From NCBI GenBank assembly GCA_026989355.1, contig JALSJM010000002.1, positions 124,001-188,000 on the forward strand: DNA of 64,000 bases, given 5' to 3'. The notes beneath the pieces were generated by a model. The model did not search any database. It saw only the letters and a list, made by a program, of their open reading frames with translations, and was not told the DNA's origin. The stretch's first letter is position 1. The number at the start of each line of letters is the position of its first letter. Below, in pieces: positions 27,099-36,460 of the stretch. This DNA comes from Paracoccaceae bacterium. GTDB taxonomy: Bacteria > Pseudomonadota > Alphaproteobacteria > Rhodobacterales > Rhodobacteraceae. A program made the position numbers and the translations under genes.

Positions 27099-27383
27099 AT
27101 GGAACAGCTGATCGTAAGCCTCATATCCGGCGCGGCCGGAGGCAATATTGTCGGGGGATTTCTGAAGAACCTCAACCTTGGTTTTCTCGGCAATTCTCTG
27201 GCCGGAATTGTTGGCGGCGGGATAGGCGGACAGATACTCGGAATGACAGGTTTGGGCGGTATGGCCGAAACGGCTGGCGGCATGGATATTGGCGCCATCC
27301 TCGGGCAGGTGGCTTCGGGTGGCGTTGGGGGCGGAGCCGTCATGATCATCGTGGGGCTGGTCAGAAAGATGATGTCCGGCTGA
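27099..27383 (+). CDS. Small Gly-rich membrane protein of unknown function
   Basis: This gene encodes 94 residues from the ATG at 27099, which has AGGAAAGG at a good distance; ATG 27093 is too close to that site. The sequence is rich in Gly, Ile and Leu with repeated GG-GG segments (SLAGIVGGGIGGQILGMTGLGG, then GGVGGGAVMIIVGLVRKMM). It reads as one or two membrane helices and ends in a short basic tail. A separate AT-rich intergenic stretch lies upstream at 26980-27080. I recognise no family. Confidence 0.6.
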   Translation: MEQLIVSLISGAAGGNIVGGFLKNLNLGFLGNSLAGIVGGGIGGQILGMTGLGGMAETAGGMDIGAILGQVASGGVGGGAVMIIVGLVRKMMSG

Positions 27384-27463
27384 GGAACGCCGCCCCCCTT
27401 GCCAGAGCGTGCCCCCGGGGCTAGGCAGTCGTGACAGACGCATCAGGCGACCCGGGGGCGAAC

Positions 27464-28330
27464 ATGGCAGAAAACGATCCGCAAACCATCGTGTCCACTG
27501 CATGGCTGGACGAACACCTCAGCAGTCCCGATCTGCGTATCCTGGACGCATCATGGTATCTGCCCGAAACCGGCCGCGATCCGCGGGCCGAATACGAGGA
27601 AGCGCATATTCCCAATGCCCGTTTCTTTGATATCGACGAAATCGCCGATCTTCGCTCCGATCTGCCGCACATGGCGCCGCCGGTGGAAAAGTTCATGTCG
27701 CGGATGCGGGCCATGGGCGTTGGCGATGGCCATCAGGTAGTGGTTTATGATCGCGCCGGGCTGCTCAGTGCAGCGCGGGTATGGTGGCTGTTTCGCCTGA
27801 TGGGGCATTTCGATGTTGCCGTGCTTGATGGCGGGTTTCCGAAATGGCAGTCCGAGGGTCGTCCGGTTGACGATCTGCCGCCGGTGATCCGTGATCGGCA
27901 CATGGCAGTCCGCCGTCAGGCGCACATGGTGAAGGATGTGACACAGGTGGCAGCCGCTTCAAAACTCGGGGATCACGAGATCGTTGACGCACGCGCACCG
28001 GGGCGCTTCCGGGGCGAAGAGCCCGAGCCGCGCGCAGGTTTGCGTGCCGGCCATATTCCCGGCTCGAAGAATGTATATTACCGTGATCTGCTCAACGAAG
28101 ACGGCACGATGAAGCCCCCGGAGGATATACGGATTCTGTTCCAGCGCGCCGGGGTGGATCTGACAAAGCCGATCATCTCTACCTGCGGTTCTGGCATTAC
28201 CGCCTGCATTCTTGATCTGGCGCTTGAACGCATCGGTCACCGCAACCATTCCGTCTATGACGGTTCGTGGTCGGAATGGGGCATGTATGACGATCTGAAA
28301 GTCGCAACCGGAGACACCTCAAATGCTTGA
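27464..28330 (+). CDS. sseA: 3-mercaptopyruvate sulfurtransferase (rhodanese tandem domains)
   Basis: This 288-residue protein has two rhodanese domains. The N-terminal half includes ILDASWYLPETGRDPRAEYEEAHIP and the C-terminal half AGHIPGSKNVYY. The active-site loop CGSGITA (Cys about residue 241) is the mercaptopyruvate form, as opposed to the CRKG(V/T) of thiosulfate rhodaneses. ATG 27464 is preferred; GTG 27431 would add 11 residues without a good ribosome site. The stop overlaps the aminotransferase start (8 bases), which suggests coupled cysteine/transaminase chemistry: cysteine aminotransferase activity supplies 3-mercaptopyruvate. Confidence 0.9.
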   Translation: MAENDPQTIVSTAWLDEHLSSPDLRILDASWYLPETGRDPRAEYEEAHIPNARFFDIDEIADLRSDLPHMAPPVEKFMSRMRAMGVGDGHQVVVYDRAGLLSAARVWWLFRLMGHFDVAVLDGGFPKWQSEGRPVDDLPPVIRDRHMAVRRQAHMVKDVTQVAAASKLGDHEIVDARAPGRFRGEEPEPRAGLRAGHIPGSKNVYYRDLLNEDGTMKPPEDIRILFQRAGVDLTKPIISTCGSGITACILDLALERIGHRNHSVYDGSWSEWGMYDDLKVATGDTSNA

Positions 28331-29507
28331 ACATCTGAAACCTCAGCCACCCGACAAGATCCTGCAGCTGATGCAGGCCTTTCGCGATGATCCGCGCGAG
28401 AACAAGATCGATCTCGGCGTGGGCGTCTATCGCAATGCCGAAGGCATAACCCCGGTGATGCGTGCGGTGAAAGCCGCCGAAAAGCGTATCTGGGAAACAC
28501 AGGATACCAAGGCCTATACCGGGCTGGCCGGAGACCCGGCCTATTCGGAAACGCTTTCGCGCCTGATCCTGGGCGATGCGCGCGATGAAGCCCGCCTGGC
28601 CGCCGCAGCCATGCCGGGCGGCACTGGCGCGATCCACCAGGCATTCGAACTGGTCCGGATGGCCAATCCCGGGGCTACAGTGTGGCTTTCGGCGCCCACC
28701 TGGCCGAACCATCCTTCGATCCTGCGGCATCTGGGCATGCAGATGGCCGAATACCGCTATTTCGACAACACTGCACGCGATATCGATTTCGCCGGCATGA
28801 TCGAGGATCTTGAGCAGGTCAGGGCCGGAGACGTGGTGCTGCTGCATGGTTGCTGTCACAATCCCACCGGCGCAAATCCGACAGCGGCACAATGGGATGA
28901 AATCGCTGCCCTTCTCGAAAGAAACGGCGCCATTCCGCTGATCGACATTGCCTATCAGGGCTTTGGCGACGGTCTGGAGGAAGACGCTTCTGCCACCCGC
29001 ATGCTGGCCCGGCGCCTGCCCGAGATGCTGATTGCGGCAAGCTGTTCCAAGAATTTCGGGATTTACCGCGAACGTGCCGGTCTGCTGATGGCAATCGCGC
29101 CGAAAGCCGACATGCAGTCTGTCACTCAGGGCATGCTCAACCATCTGAACCGACAGAACTACTCATTCCCGCCCGATCATGGCGCACGGATCGTCAGCAC
29201 GATCCTTGGCGATGAAAACCTTGCCGACGACTGGAAGCAGGAGCTGGAAGAAATGCGCCTCGGGATGCTCGGCATCCGCCGCCAGCTGGCCGATGAACTG
29301 CGTCAGCGCACCAATTCCGACCGGTTCGATTTCATTGCCCGTCATCGCGGCATGTTCTCGCGCCTCGGAGCCACGCCCGAACAGGTTGAAAAGATGCGCG
29401 AAAGCCACGGCATATACATGGTGGCTGACAGTCGCATCAACATTGCCGGGCTGAATGCGCAAACCGTGCCGATCCTGGCCGAGGCAATGGTGGAAGCCGG
29501 GGTCTGA
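28323..29507 (+). CDS. Aromatic/aspartate aminotransferase (class I, Ib)
   Basis: This 394-residue PLP enzyme of the AspC/TyrB type begins LKPQPPDKILQLMQAFRDDPR and has KIDLGVGVYRN, LHGCCHNPTGANPT, and the PLP-Lys motif SCSKNFGIYRERAG. It would transaminate aspartate, aromatic amino acids or cysteine sulfinate. The 8-base overlap with the sulfurtransferase suggests that the pair degrade cysteine to pyruvate plus transferable sulfur. Substrate choice between AspC and TyrB cannot be settled from sequence. Confidence 0.92.
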   Translation: MLEHLKPQPPDKILQLMQAFRDDPRENKIDLGVGVYRNAEGITPVMRAVKAAEKRIWETQDTKAYTGLAGDPAYSETLSRLILGDARDEARLAAAAMPGGTGAIHQAFELVRMANPGATVWLSAPTWPNHPSILRHLGMQMAEYRYFDNTARDIDFAGMIEDLEQVRAGDVVLLHGCCHNPTGANPTAAQWDEIAALLERNGAIPLIDIAYQGFGDGLEEDASATRMLARRLPEMLIAASCSKNFGIYRERAGLLMAIAPKADMQSVTQGMLNHLNRQNYSFPPDHGARIVSTILGDENLADDWKQELEEMRLGMLGIRRQLADELRQRTNSDRFDFIARHRGMFSRLGATPEQVEKMRESHGIYMVADSRINIAGLNAQTVPILAEAMVEAGV

Positions 29508-29543
29508 GCCGCCCGATGATCCGGCGGCATGTCAAGCACAAGA

Positions 29544-29571
29544 AAACCGGCGAGGTTGCCCCCGCCGGTTT
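29544..29571. terminator. Bidirectional-type hairpin between aminotransferase and amtB
   Basis: A perfect 9-bp stem AAACCGGCG/CGCCGGTTT with a 10-base loop lies between two convergent genes. A-rich and T-rich flanks allow termination on both strands. Confidence 0.7.
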
Positions 29572-29593
29572 CGTGAGTGGGTTTCCCCGGCTC

Positions 29594-30907
29594 TCAGTAA
29601 TGATAGGCAGATTCGCCGTGCGTTTCGAGATCCAGACCTGCGCGCTCGACATCTTCGCTCACACGCAGACCGATGACGACATCCACGATCTTGTAAAGGA
29701 TGAACGAGACCACTCCGCACCACACGATCGTAATGCCGACACCCTGCGCCTGGATCAGGGTCTGTCCCATGATCGAGTAGTCATCGCCGCCAGTACCGCC
29801 AAGCCCGGGGGCCGTGAAGATACCGGTGCCGATTGCACCGACGATACCGCCGATGCCGTGAATGCCGAACACATCGAGGCTGTCATCATACCCCATCCTG
29901 TTTTTCACCACGGCCACGAAATAATAACAGATGGTCGAAGCGAGCGCGCCCAGCACAATGGCGCCGATGGGGCCAACCGAACCGGCGGCCGGGGTAACGG
30001 CCACCAGTCCGGCGATCATGCCCGAAGCGCCACCCAGCATCGAGGCCTTGCCACGCGCCATGGCTTCGATCAGGGCCCAGGCCAGAATTGCGCCGGCCGT
30101 GGCGGTGAAGGTGTTGATCATGGCAAGACCGGCACCACCGGTGGCTTCAAGATTCGAGCCGGCATTGAAGCCGAACCAGCCCACCCACAGGATGGCAGCG
30201 CCAACCAGGGTGAGGGTCATCGAATGGGGGGCCATCATGTCCTTGCCAAGGCCGATGCGCGGGCCGATCACCATCGCACCCACCAGGGCCGCAATCCCGG
30301 CGTTGATGTGCACCACGGTGCCGCCGGCAAAATCAAGCGCGCCCATTTCGAGGATCAGACCGCCTTCACCCCAGACCATATGCGCGATCGGGAAATAGAC
30401 GAAAGTGACCCAGAGTGCCATGAACAGCACCACGGCACCGAACTTCACCCGTTCGGCAAAGCCGCCGATGATCAGAACCGCAGTGATGGCGGCAAACGTC
30501 ATCTGGAAGGCGATGAACACGTATTCCGGGATCACCACGCCATCGGTAAAGGTGGCGGCGGTGCTGTCCATCGTCACGCCCTTGAGGAAGAGCTTGTCAA
30601 GCCCGCCCCAATAGGTGCCTGAGCCCCCGAAGGCAAAGGAATATCCGTAAAGCACCCAGATCACCATCACGAGGGCGGTGATCACGGTGCTCTGCATCAG
30701 GATCGAGAGCATGTTCTTGGTGCGCACGAGCCCGCCATAGAACAGTGCGACACCGGGCAGGATCATGAACAGCACCAGGATGGTGGCCATCATCATGAAC
30801 GAGGTATCACCCTTGTCCGGTACGGGCGCGCCGGTGTCTTGTGCCAGTGCGGGCAACGCGGCAATGGTGAGCGCGGCACTGGCCGCCAGAAGCTTGCTGA
30901 TCTTCAT
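29594..30907 (-). CDS. amtB: Ammonium transporter AmtB
   Basis: This 437-residue ammonium channel starts at the ATG at 30907, which follows GAGGAA. A cleavable signal peptide (MKISKLLAASAALTIAALPALA) precedes 11 transmembrane helices, as in E. coli AmtB. The pore twin histidines are visible: one in GTVVHINAGIAAL and one in DVFGIHGIGG. LPGVALFYGGLVRTKN and GGFAERVKF are family signatures. It is transcribed from glnK with a 31-base gap, the classical glnK-amtB pair, and GlnK blocks the channel when nitrogen is sufficient. Confidence 0.97.
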   Translation of the reverse strand: MKISKLLAASAALTIAALPALAQDTGAPVPDKGDTSFMMMATILVLFMILPGVALFYGGLVRTKNMLSILMQSTVITALVMVIWVLYGYSFAFGGSGTYWGGLDKLFLKGVTMDSTAATFTDGVVIPEYVFIAFQMTFAAITAVLIIGGFAERVKFGAVVLFMALWVTFVYFPIAHMVWGEGGLILEMGALDFAGGTVVHINAGIAALVGAMVIGPRIGLGKDMMAPHSMTLTLVGAAILWVGWFGFNAGSNLEATGGAGLAMINTFTATAGAILAWALIEAMARGKASMLGGASGMIAGLVAVTPAAGSVGPIGAIVLGALASTICYYFVAVVKNRMGYDDSLDVFGIHGIGGIVGAIGTGIFTAPGLGGTGGDDYSIMGQTLIQAQGVGITIVWCGVVSFILYKIVDVVIGLRVSEDVERAGLDLETHGESAYHY

Positions 30908-30938
30908 GTTTCTTGTTCCTCTTTCCCTCGTGCTGCGC

Positions 30939-31277
30939 TTACAGTGCATCGTCATCGGTTTCACCAGTGCGCACCCGCACGGCCTTTTCGATATCGAGAA
31001 CGAAAATCTTGCCATCACCGATCTTGCCGGTGCGGGCGGATTTCTCGATGGTCTCCACCACCTGATCCGCCATGTCGTCGGCAACCCCGATCTCGATCTT
31101 CACCTTGGGCACGAAATTCACGGTATATTCCGCGCCACGATAGATTTCGGTATGACCGGATTGTGCGCCGAAACCCTTGATCTCGGTAACCATCATTCCC
31201 CGCACACCGATCTCCGTGAGGGCTTCACGCACCTCGTCGAGCTTGAACGGTTTGATTGCTGCAATAACGAGTTTCAC
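30939..31277 (-). CDS. glnK: Nitrogen regulatory protein P-II (GlnK)
   Basis: P-II signals nitrogen status to AmtB and the Ntr system. A GTG start at 31277 after AAGGGGGAAC gives exactly 112 residues, the standard P-II length. It begins [20 protein letters not shown]. The T-loop contains the uridylylation Tyr51 ([16 protein letters not shown]), and the C-terminus includes [22 protein letters not shown]. Because it is followed by amtB it is called GlnK, though GlnB-type function is possible. Expression probably responds to NtrC or nitrogen. Confidence 0.95.
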   Translation of the reverse strand: MKLVIAAIKPFKLDEVREALTEIGVRGMMVTEIKGFGAQSGHTEIYRGAEYTVNFVPKVKIEIGVADDMADQVVETIEKSARTGKIGDGKIFVLDIEKAVRVRTGETDDDAL

Positions 31278-31517
31278 ATCGTTCCCCCTTGGTTGTTCGC
31301 GTGAAATCACGACGAAAACACAGGGAATTGCCGCATCGGGAAAGTTTTTCGAAGGCGCTGCGGCACCAGGAATGAAAAGAATTGCACAAAAAAGGCACAA
31401 AACAGGGCATTTGCATATTTTTTATGCGGTCTGGAAACGGTCTGATGATCAAGGGTGCTCCACATTCAGGAGAATCCGGTATAGGTTCGCAGGCAAATAC
31501 AAGAGAAAAGGCGTGCA
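31278..31517. promoter_or_regulatory. Divergent control region glnK / PBP1A-like gene
   Basis: This 240-bp AT-rich region serves both strands. It contains two direct GCACAAAA copies (about 31384-31401) and a perfect dyad GCATA-TTTTT-TATGC at 31413-31427. No canonical sigma-54 -24/-12 pair could be read, although nitrogen control of glnK would make one plausible. Confidence 0.5.
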
Positions 31518-33692
31518 ATGAGCAGTTCCGGAAGAAAGCGCCCGCCTCTGGTGGCAGACAGACGTCATGCGGCAGGGGCGAAGAAAAGAAGACCCGTCCG
31601 CAGGAAAAAAAACCCTCCGGGCAGCCGCAAGCGTGGGCGTGCCAGGGGTGGTCGGGGCATCCTGGCCTGGCTGATCCTGCGACCGCTTGGCCTTGTCGCA
31701 CGCATGATCTGGCGCCTGACATGGCGTCTGGGTGTGGTAATGGCGCTTATGGTGGCGCTGGCTGTGGGCTATGAATACAGCCGTTTGCCGCCGATTTCGG
31801 AACTGGTGGACGGGCGGGCCAGGGGATCGGTCACCCTGCTGGATCGCGATGACAACGTATTTGCATGGCGGGGTGAACAGTTTGGTGGGATGATCACGGC
31901 CGATACGGTTTCACCACATCTGAAAAATGCAGTGATCGCCACCGAAGACAAGCGCTTCTACCGTCATTTCGGAATAAGCCCCCGCGGGATTGCCAGTGCG
32001 ATCCGTATCAATCTGCGCGAAGGGCGCGGACCACTTTCGGGCAATGGCGGTTCCACCATTTCCCAGCAGACGGCCAAGCTTTTGTGCATGGGGCGCCCTT
32101 ATGATCCGAAGGAATGGAAATCGGAAACCGCCTATGAACGTGACTGCCGGCAAAGTTCGCTTTGGCGAAAGGCGCGCGAGGCGATCTATGCGCTGGCGCT
32201 CGAGGCAAAATATTCCAAGGACGAGATCCTCACGATCTACCTGAACCGGGCTTTCCTTGGCGGCGGTGCCCGCGGCTTCGAAGCGGCAAGCCAGCGCTAT
32301 TTCGGCAAGAGCGCGAAAGATGTGACACCGGCCGAAGCAGCCATGCTGGCGGGGCTTTTGAAAGCACCCACACGCTATGCACCTACCAACAATCTGCAGC
32401 GTTCGCAGGATCGTGCCCGGGTGATCATCCGGCTGATGGAGGAGCAGGGCTATCTGACACGGGCCGAAGCCGAAGAGGCGCGCCGCAATCCGGCCCGGCT
32501 TTCTCCGGCCGCAGCAGCGCGTGCCGGCGGCTATTTTGCCGACTGGATCATGAGTTCGGCGCCTTCGTTCCTGACTCGTGAAACAACTGAAGATGTCATC
32601 ATCCGCACAACCTTCGATCCGCGTATCCAGCAGGCAGCGGAAGAGGCTCTGCAATATGTATTCGATACCAAGGTGCGCCCCGGATCAAAGGCACAGGCAG
32701 CCATAATCGTGATGTCGGCCGATGGTGCGGTGCGCGCCATGGTCGGCGGTCGCCAGACAAGGGTATCCGGCGCGTTCAACCGTGCCACCCAGGCTCTGCG
32801 CCAGCCGGGCAGCACCTTCAAGCCCTTTGTCTATGCCACTGCGCTGGAAATGGGCTATTCCTACAATGACCGGGTGCTGGACGCGCCTCTGACCATCAAT
32901 ATCCCCGGCTCCGGGCCCTGGACGCCAAAGAATTACGGGGGCAAGTATTTCGGCGAAGTCACCCTGACCGAGGCCCTGTTGCGTTCGCTCAACACCGCTA
33001 CCGTGCGGGTAGCCATGGCGATGGGGCTGGAAAACGTGCGCAAGGTGGCTGCCGATTTCGGCATCGAAAGCGATCTGGCAAAAGGGCCGGCTCTGGCACT
33101 GGGTGTTTCCGAATCCACTCTGATCGAGATGACCAGCGCCTATGCCGGCATTCTGAACGGTGGGCGCAGTGTCACCCCTTATGGTATTCTCGGGTTGCGC
33201 CTGAAAGGCGATCAGGATGACCTTCTTGATCAGAAGGGCGGCATGGGCGAACGTGTCATTTCCGAAAATGCGGCGCGTCAGCTGATCTACATGATGAATC
33301 AGGTGATCGAGCGCGGCACCGGCCGACGAGCGCGCCTGCCGGGGCGGCAGACTGCGGGCAAGACCGGCACCACCCAGGCCGCGCGCGATGCGTGGTTCAT
33401 CGGTTTCACCGCTGATTACGTGACTGGCGTCTGGATGGGCTATGATGACAATACCCCGCTTCGGGGGGTGACCGGGGGAGGGCTGCCGGCAGACATCTGG
33501 CGCGAAACCATGCAACGCGTGCACAAGGATCTGCCTCTGCGCCCACTGCCAATGATCTTGCCCGAACCACCCGCGCGCGCGGCGCCCCCCGCCCCTGCAG
33601 AACCAACCCGGCGCAGGCGTGGGCCCGACGATCTGGCCGAACGCGTTCTTCTTGAGGTTCTCGGAGGAATTCTTGGCGGGAACCGGCGTTGA
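31518..33692 (+). CDS. Class A penicillin-binding protein (PBP1A-like)
   Basis: This 724-residue bifunctional peptidoglycan synthase has a very basic cytoplasmic tail (about 1-50) and one transmembrane helix (about 65-90). The GT51 glycosyltransferase domain is next (ATEDKRFYRHFGISPRG, with GNGGSTISQQTAK and YLNRAFLGGGARGFEAAS). The transpeptidase has SxxK at Ser432 (GSTFKPF), SLN (RSLNTATVRVA) and KTGTT at Lys615. An Arg/Pro tail ends the protein. All catalytic motifs are intact. It shares a divergent region with glnK. Confidence 0.93.
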   Translation: MSSSGRKRPPLVADRRHAAGAKKRRPVRRKKNPPGSRKRGRARGGRGILAWLILRPLGLVARMIWRLTWRLGVVMALMVALAVGYEYSRLPPISELVDGRARGSVTLLDRDDNVFAWRGEQFGGMITADTVSPHLKNAVIATEDKRFYRHFGISPRGIASAIRINLREGRGPLSGNGGSTISQQTAKLLCMGRPYDPKEWKSETAYERDCRQSSLWRKAREAIYALALEAKYSKDEILTIYLNRAFLGGGARGFEAASQRYFGKSAKDVTPAEAAMLAGLLKAPTRYAPTNNLQRSQDRARVIIRLMEEQGYLTRAEAEEARRNPARLSPAAAARAGGYFADWIMSSAPSFLTRETTEDVIIRTTFDPRIQQAAEEALQYVFDTKVRPGSKAQAAIIVMSADGAVRAMVGGRQTRVSGAFNRATQALRQPGSTFKPFVYATALEMGYSYNDRVLDAPLTINIPGSGPWTPKNYGGKYFGEVTLTEALLRSLNTATVRVAMAMGLENVRKVAADFGIESDLAKGPALALGVSESTLIEMTSAYAGILNGGRSVTPYGILGLRLKGDQDDLLDQKGGMGERVISENAARQLIYMMNQVIERGTGRRARLPGRQTAGKTGTTQAARDAWFIGFTADYVTGVWMGYDDNTPLRGVTGGGLPADIWRETMQRVHKDLPLRPLPMILPEPPARAAPPAPAEPTRRRRGPDDLAERVLLEVLGGILGGNRR

Positions 33693-33711
33693 AACGGTCA
33701 GGTTTCCGTTT
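33692..33711 (+). terminator. Weak hairpin after the PBP gene
   Basis: Stem AAACGG/CCGTTT with an 8-base loop followed by TTT lies right after the PBP1A-like stop and before the convergent transporter gene. The stem is short. Confidence 0.35.
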
Positions 33712-33727
33712 TCCCAACTTTCAGGTC

Positions 33728-34618
33728 TCAGCTTTCGCGCTGCTTCTTCTGCCGTTCGCGGGCCGCAATGATCAGCCCGGCGATGATGATCAGCAGCGCA
33801 CCCGACATCATTGGAATGGTCGGGGTTTCGCCAAAGGCGAAATAGCCGATCAGCAACGCCCAGATCATCGTGGCATAAGTGAAAGGTGCCAACGCACCGG
33901 CATCGGCATAGCGATAGCTGGCCGAAAGCAGCATCTGCCCCGCACCTCCAAGCAATCCGGCGCCGATCAGAAACACCGTTTCGCGGGGGCTCGGCCAGAC
34001 CCAGCCTAAAGGCAGGGTGACCAGCCCCAGAAACATTGCCATCAGCGAATACCAGAACACGATGGCGGCGGGGCTTTCGGTTGCCGCCATATGCTTCAGC
34101 GTGATCTGCCCCAATGCCGTAATGGCAGCCGAGGTCAGTACGATCATCACGCCCAGAAGCCGTATCTGTTCTGTGCCACCGTCATCGGCAAACAGACGTG
34201 GCCACAGGATGATCAGAACGCCGCAAAGCCCCGTGAACACCGCGCCCAGCCGAACCAGCCGGAACCGTTCTCCCAGGAAAAGTGCGGCAAAAACCAGCAC
34301 CAGGATCGGCGTGACGAAACGCAGTGCGGTTACTTCGGGCATTGGCAGGTATCTGAGCCCCAGGAAGTTCAGCGCCATTGCGGCCGTACCCAGAATGCCA
34401 CGCAGCAGGTGCAAGCGACGATGTGTCATCCTGATACCGACCCTGAATTCCCGGCGCACGGAAAGCCACAGCACGATAACCGGCAATGCGAAAGCCGAGC
34501 GAAAGAACACCGCCTCGCCTACCGGCACCCGGGGAATTGCCTTGATCAGCCCGCCCATGGCCGTGAACAGCCCCACAGCTGTCACGATCATCACGATGCC
34601 GCGCAGGGAGCTTTTCAC
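33728..34618 (-). CDS. EamA/DMT-superfamily transporter
   Basis: This 296-residue membrane protein has two EamA halves with ten helices ([20 protein letters not shown]..., [20 protein letters not shown], and the second half [21 protein letters not shown]). It starts with GTG overlapping the queG stop (GTGA). The C-terminus is a short basic tail. The substrate cannot be predicted. It is unrelated in sequence detail to the other EamA gene at 22.6 kb. Confidence 0.88.
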   Translation of the reverse strand: MKSSLRGIVMIVTAVGLFTAMGGLIKAIPRVPVGEAVFFRSAFALPVIVLWLSVRREFRVGIRMTHRRLHLLRGILGTAAMALNFLGLRYLPMPEVTALRFVTPILVLVFAALFLGERFRLVRLGAVFTGLCGVLIILWPRLFADDGGTEQIRLLGVMIVLTSAAITALGQITLKHMAATESPAAIVFWYSLMAMFLGLVTLPLGWVWPSPRETVFLIGAGLLGGAGQMLLSASYRYADAGALAPFTYATMIWALLIGYFAFGETPTIPMMSGALLIIIAGLIIAARERQKKQRES

Positions 34619-35649
34619 GTCAGCCGCTCCACCGCCCAGGCTGCGGCATCGGCCACCGTTGCATCGGCATCACCGGTCAATTCGCTTGCCACCGCGCACA
34701 GGGCCGGTTTTCCGGAATTGCCGATCGCGTAAAGGACATTGCGAACGAAGCGGTTTCGCCCGATTCGCCTGATCGGACTACCGGCAAACATGGCGCGGAA
34801 ACCGGGATCATCCAGACGGGCGAGATCTGCCAGCTCTGGCGCCAGCAACTCGGCCCGCGCGCGATAGCGGATTTCACGGGCGTTGCGTGCAAACTTGTTC
34901 CAGGGGCATACCGCAAGGCAATCGTCGCAACCATATATGCGATTGCCCAGAAGTGGGCGCAGATCGCGCGCCACCGGGCCCCTGTGCTCGATCGTCAGAT
35001 AGGAAATGCAGCGCCGGGCATCCAGTTGATACGGCGCGGGGAAGGCTTTTGTCGGACAGACATCAAGGCAGGCACGGCAAGATCCGCAATGATCTTCCCC
35101 GGGTGTATCGGGGGGAAGTTCCAGAGTGGTGAAGATGGCACCGAGAAAGAACCAGTTGCCCAGTTCCCGGCTTACCAGATTGGTATGCTTGCCCTGCCAC
35201 CCAAGCCCGGCTGCCTGCCCAAGCGGCTTTTCCATCACTGGCGCGGTATCCACGAACACCTTGATCTCGGTGCCCTCCGTCTGCTCCAGCAGCCAGCGCC
35301 CAACCCGTTTCAGCCGTTTCTTGACGATATCGTGGTAATCACGGTTCTGTGCATAAACGCTGATCGCGCCCCGATCCCGCATCTTCAGCACGGCAAGCGG
35401 ATCGTGCGCGGGGGTGTAAAGCTCGGCCAGCATGATTATGCTCCGGGCTTCGGGCCAGAGTGCTGCCGCATTGCCCCGCCAGTGCATCCGTTCGGCCATC
35501 CATTCCATCTGCCCATGCCAGCCCCTGGCCACGAACCGCGCCAGACGGCCGGCCGTTTCGGGGGCGGCATCGGGGCGGCAGACTGCCATTTTCGCAAAGC
35601 CTTCCGACAGCGCTTTTTCCTGCAACCGCTTTTTCAGTTCTTCCGGCAA
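34615..35649 (-). CDS. queG: Epoxyqueuosine reductase QueG
   Basis: QueG reduces epoxyqueuosine to queuosine in tRNA. It uses cobalamin and two [4Fe-4S] clusters, and the ferredoxin-like motifs are clear: [16 protein letters not shown] and [34 protein letters not shown] and GNWFFLGAI are also typical. No ATG is available at the right place; a TTG at 35649 after AAGGAAGAAGG gives 344 residues, while a TTG at 35709 would add 20. Its B12 need links it to the cobalamin locus upstream. It is translationally coupled with the transporter. Confidence 0.94.
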   Translation of the reverse strand: MPEELKKRLQEKALSEGFAKMAVCRPDAAPETAGRLARFVARGWHGQMEWMAERMHWRGNAAALWPEARSIIMLAELYTPAHDPLAVLKMRDRGAISVYAQNRDYHDIVKKRLKRVGRWLLEQTEGTEIKVFVDTAPVMEKPLGQAAGLGWQGKHTNLVSRELGNWFFLGAIFTTLELPPDTPGEDHCGSCRACLDVCPTKAFPAPYQLDARRCISYLTIEHRGPVARDLRPLLGNRIYGCDDCLAVCPWNKFARNAREIRYRARAELLAPELADLARLDDPGFRAMFAGSPIRRIGRNRFVRNVLYAIGNSGKPALCAVASELTGDADATVADAAAWAVERLT

Positions 35650-35740
35650 ACCGGCCCCTTCTTCCTTCCTGTCGGAAATTTCACCGGGGTATCTTCCCGG
35701 AACGGGCAAGGGCGCAAGCCCCTTGTGTTTTCAGCCTGTC

Positions 35741-36406
35741 CTAAAAATCCAGGTCTGCATAGTGACGTGGAGGCGGGAAGCCAGATACGTGGTCAGCAAG
35801 GATCGAACGGAATGCCGGGCGCGACTTGATCTTCGCATACCAGTCTTTCACGTTCGCATTGCGGTTCCAGTCCACATCTGAAATGTAGTCGAGTGCCGAG
35901 ATATGTGCCGCTGCGGCAAAATCCGCCAGTGTCATTACATCTCCTGCCAGCCAGCGGCGGTGATCCAGCAGCCAGCCCATGTAGTCAAGGTGAAACTTGA
36001 TGCGTCGTGCGCCTGTCTTCACGTTTGTACTGTCGGGGTATCCGGCGCCGGTGATCTTCTTGTTCACCCGCTCGTAAAGCAGGTTCCTCGTTACTTCATT
36101 GTGGAACTTGTCGTCGAACCAGCTGACCAGCCGGCGTACCTCGTATCGTGCCTTGGCACCTTTCGGCATCAGAGGCGGTTCGGTTCTGGTTTCCTCTAGG
36201 TATTCGCAGATCGGTGTGCTCTCTGCCATTGTCAGGCCATCCAGCTTCAGCACCGGCACCTTTCCGGCAGGGTTGCGGCGCAGGAAGTCGGCATCCTGCT
36301 CCCAATAGCGCTCCTCGATCAGTTCCACTTCGATCTTCTTTTCCGCCAGCACAAGGCGCACCTTGCGGCAGAACGGAGAAAGGGGAACGTGGTAAAGCTT
36401 CGCCAT
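35741..36406 (-). CDS. Glutathione S-transferase family protein
   Basis: This 221-residue protein has an N-terminal thioredoxin-like domain (KLYHVPLSPFCRKVRLVLAEKK, then AGKVPVLKLDG and the ES-TPICEYLEE glutathione-binding part). The C-terminal domain is all-helical (TLADFAAAAHISALDYISDVDW). SPFCRK offers a Ser/Cys catalytic residue as in beta/omega-type GSTs. The ATG at 36406 is the natural start. It sits between queG and mtgA on the same strand without overlap. Substrate unknown. Confidence 0.9.
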   Translation of the reverse strand: MAKLYHVPLSPFCRKVRLVLAEKKIEVELIEERYWEQDADFLRRNPAGKVPVLKLDGLTMAESTPICEYLEETRTEPPLMPKGAKARYEVRRLVSWFDDKFHNEVTRNLLYERVNKKITGAGYPDSTNVKTGARRIKFHLDYMGWLLDHRRWLAGDVMTLADFAAAAHISALDYISDVDWNRNANVKDWYAKIKSRPAFRSILADHVSGFPPPRHYADLDF

Positions 36407-36460
36407 GCCTGTAGCTCCTGATCGCTGCTGGGCCCTGATTGCGCTGAAACGGCGGCGAAA

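Noticed and set aside
31278-31517. Sigma-54 promoter upstream of glnK
   Set aside because: No GG-N10-GC pair in the correct orientation could be read, so it is not listed as a promoter.
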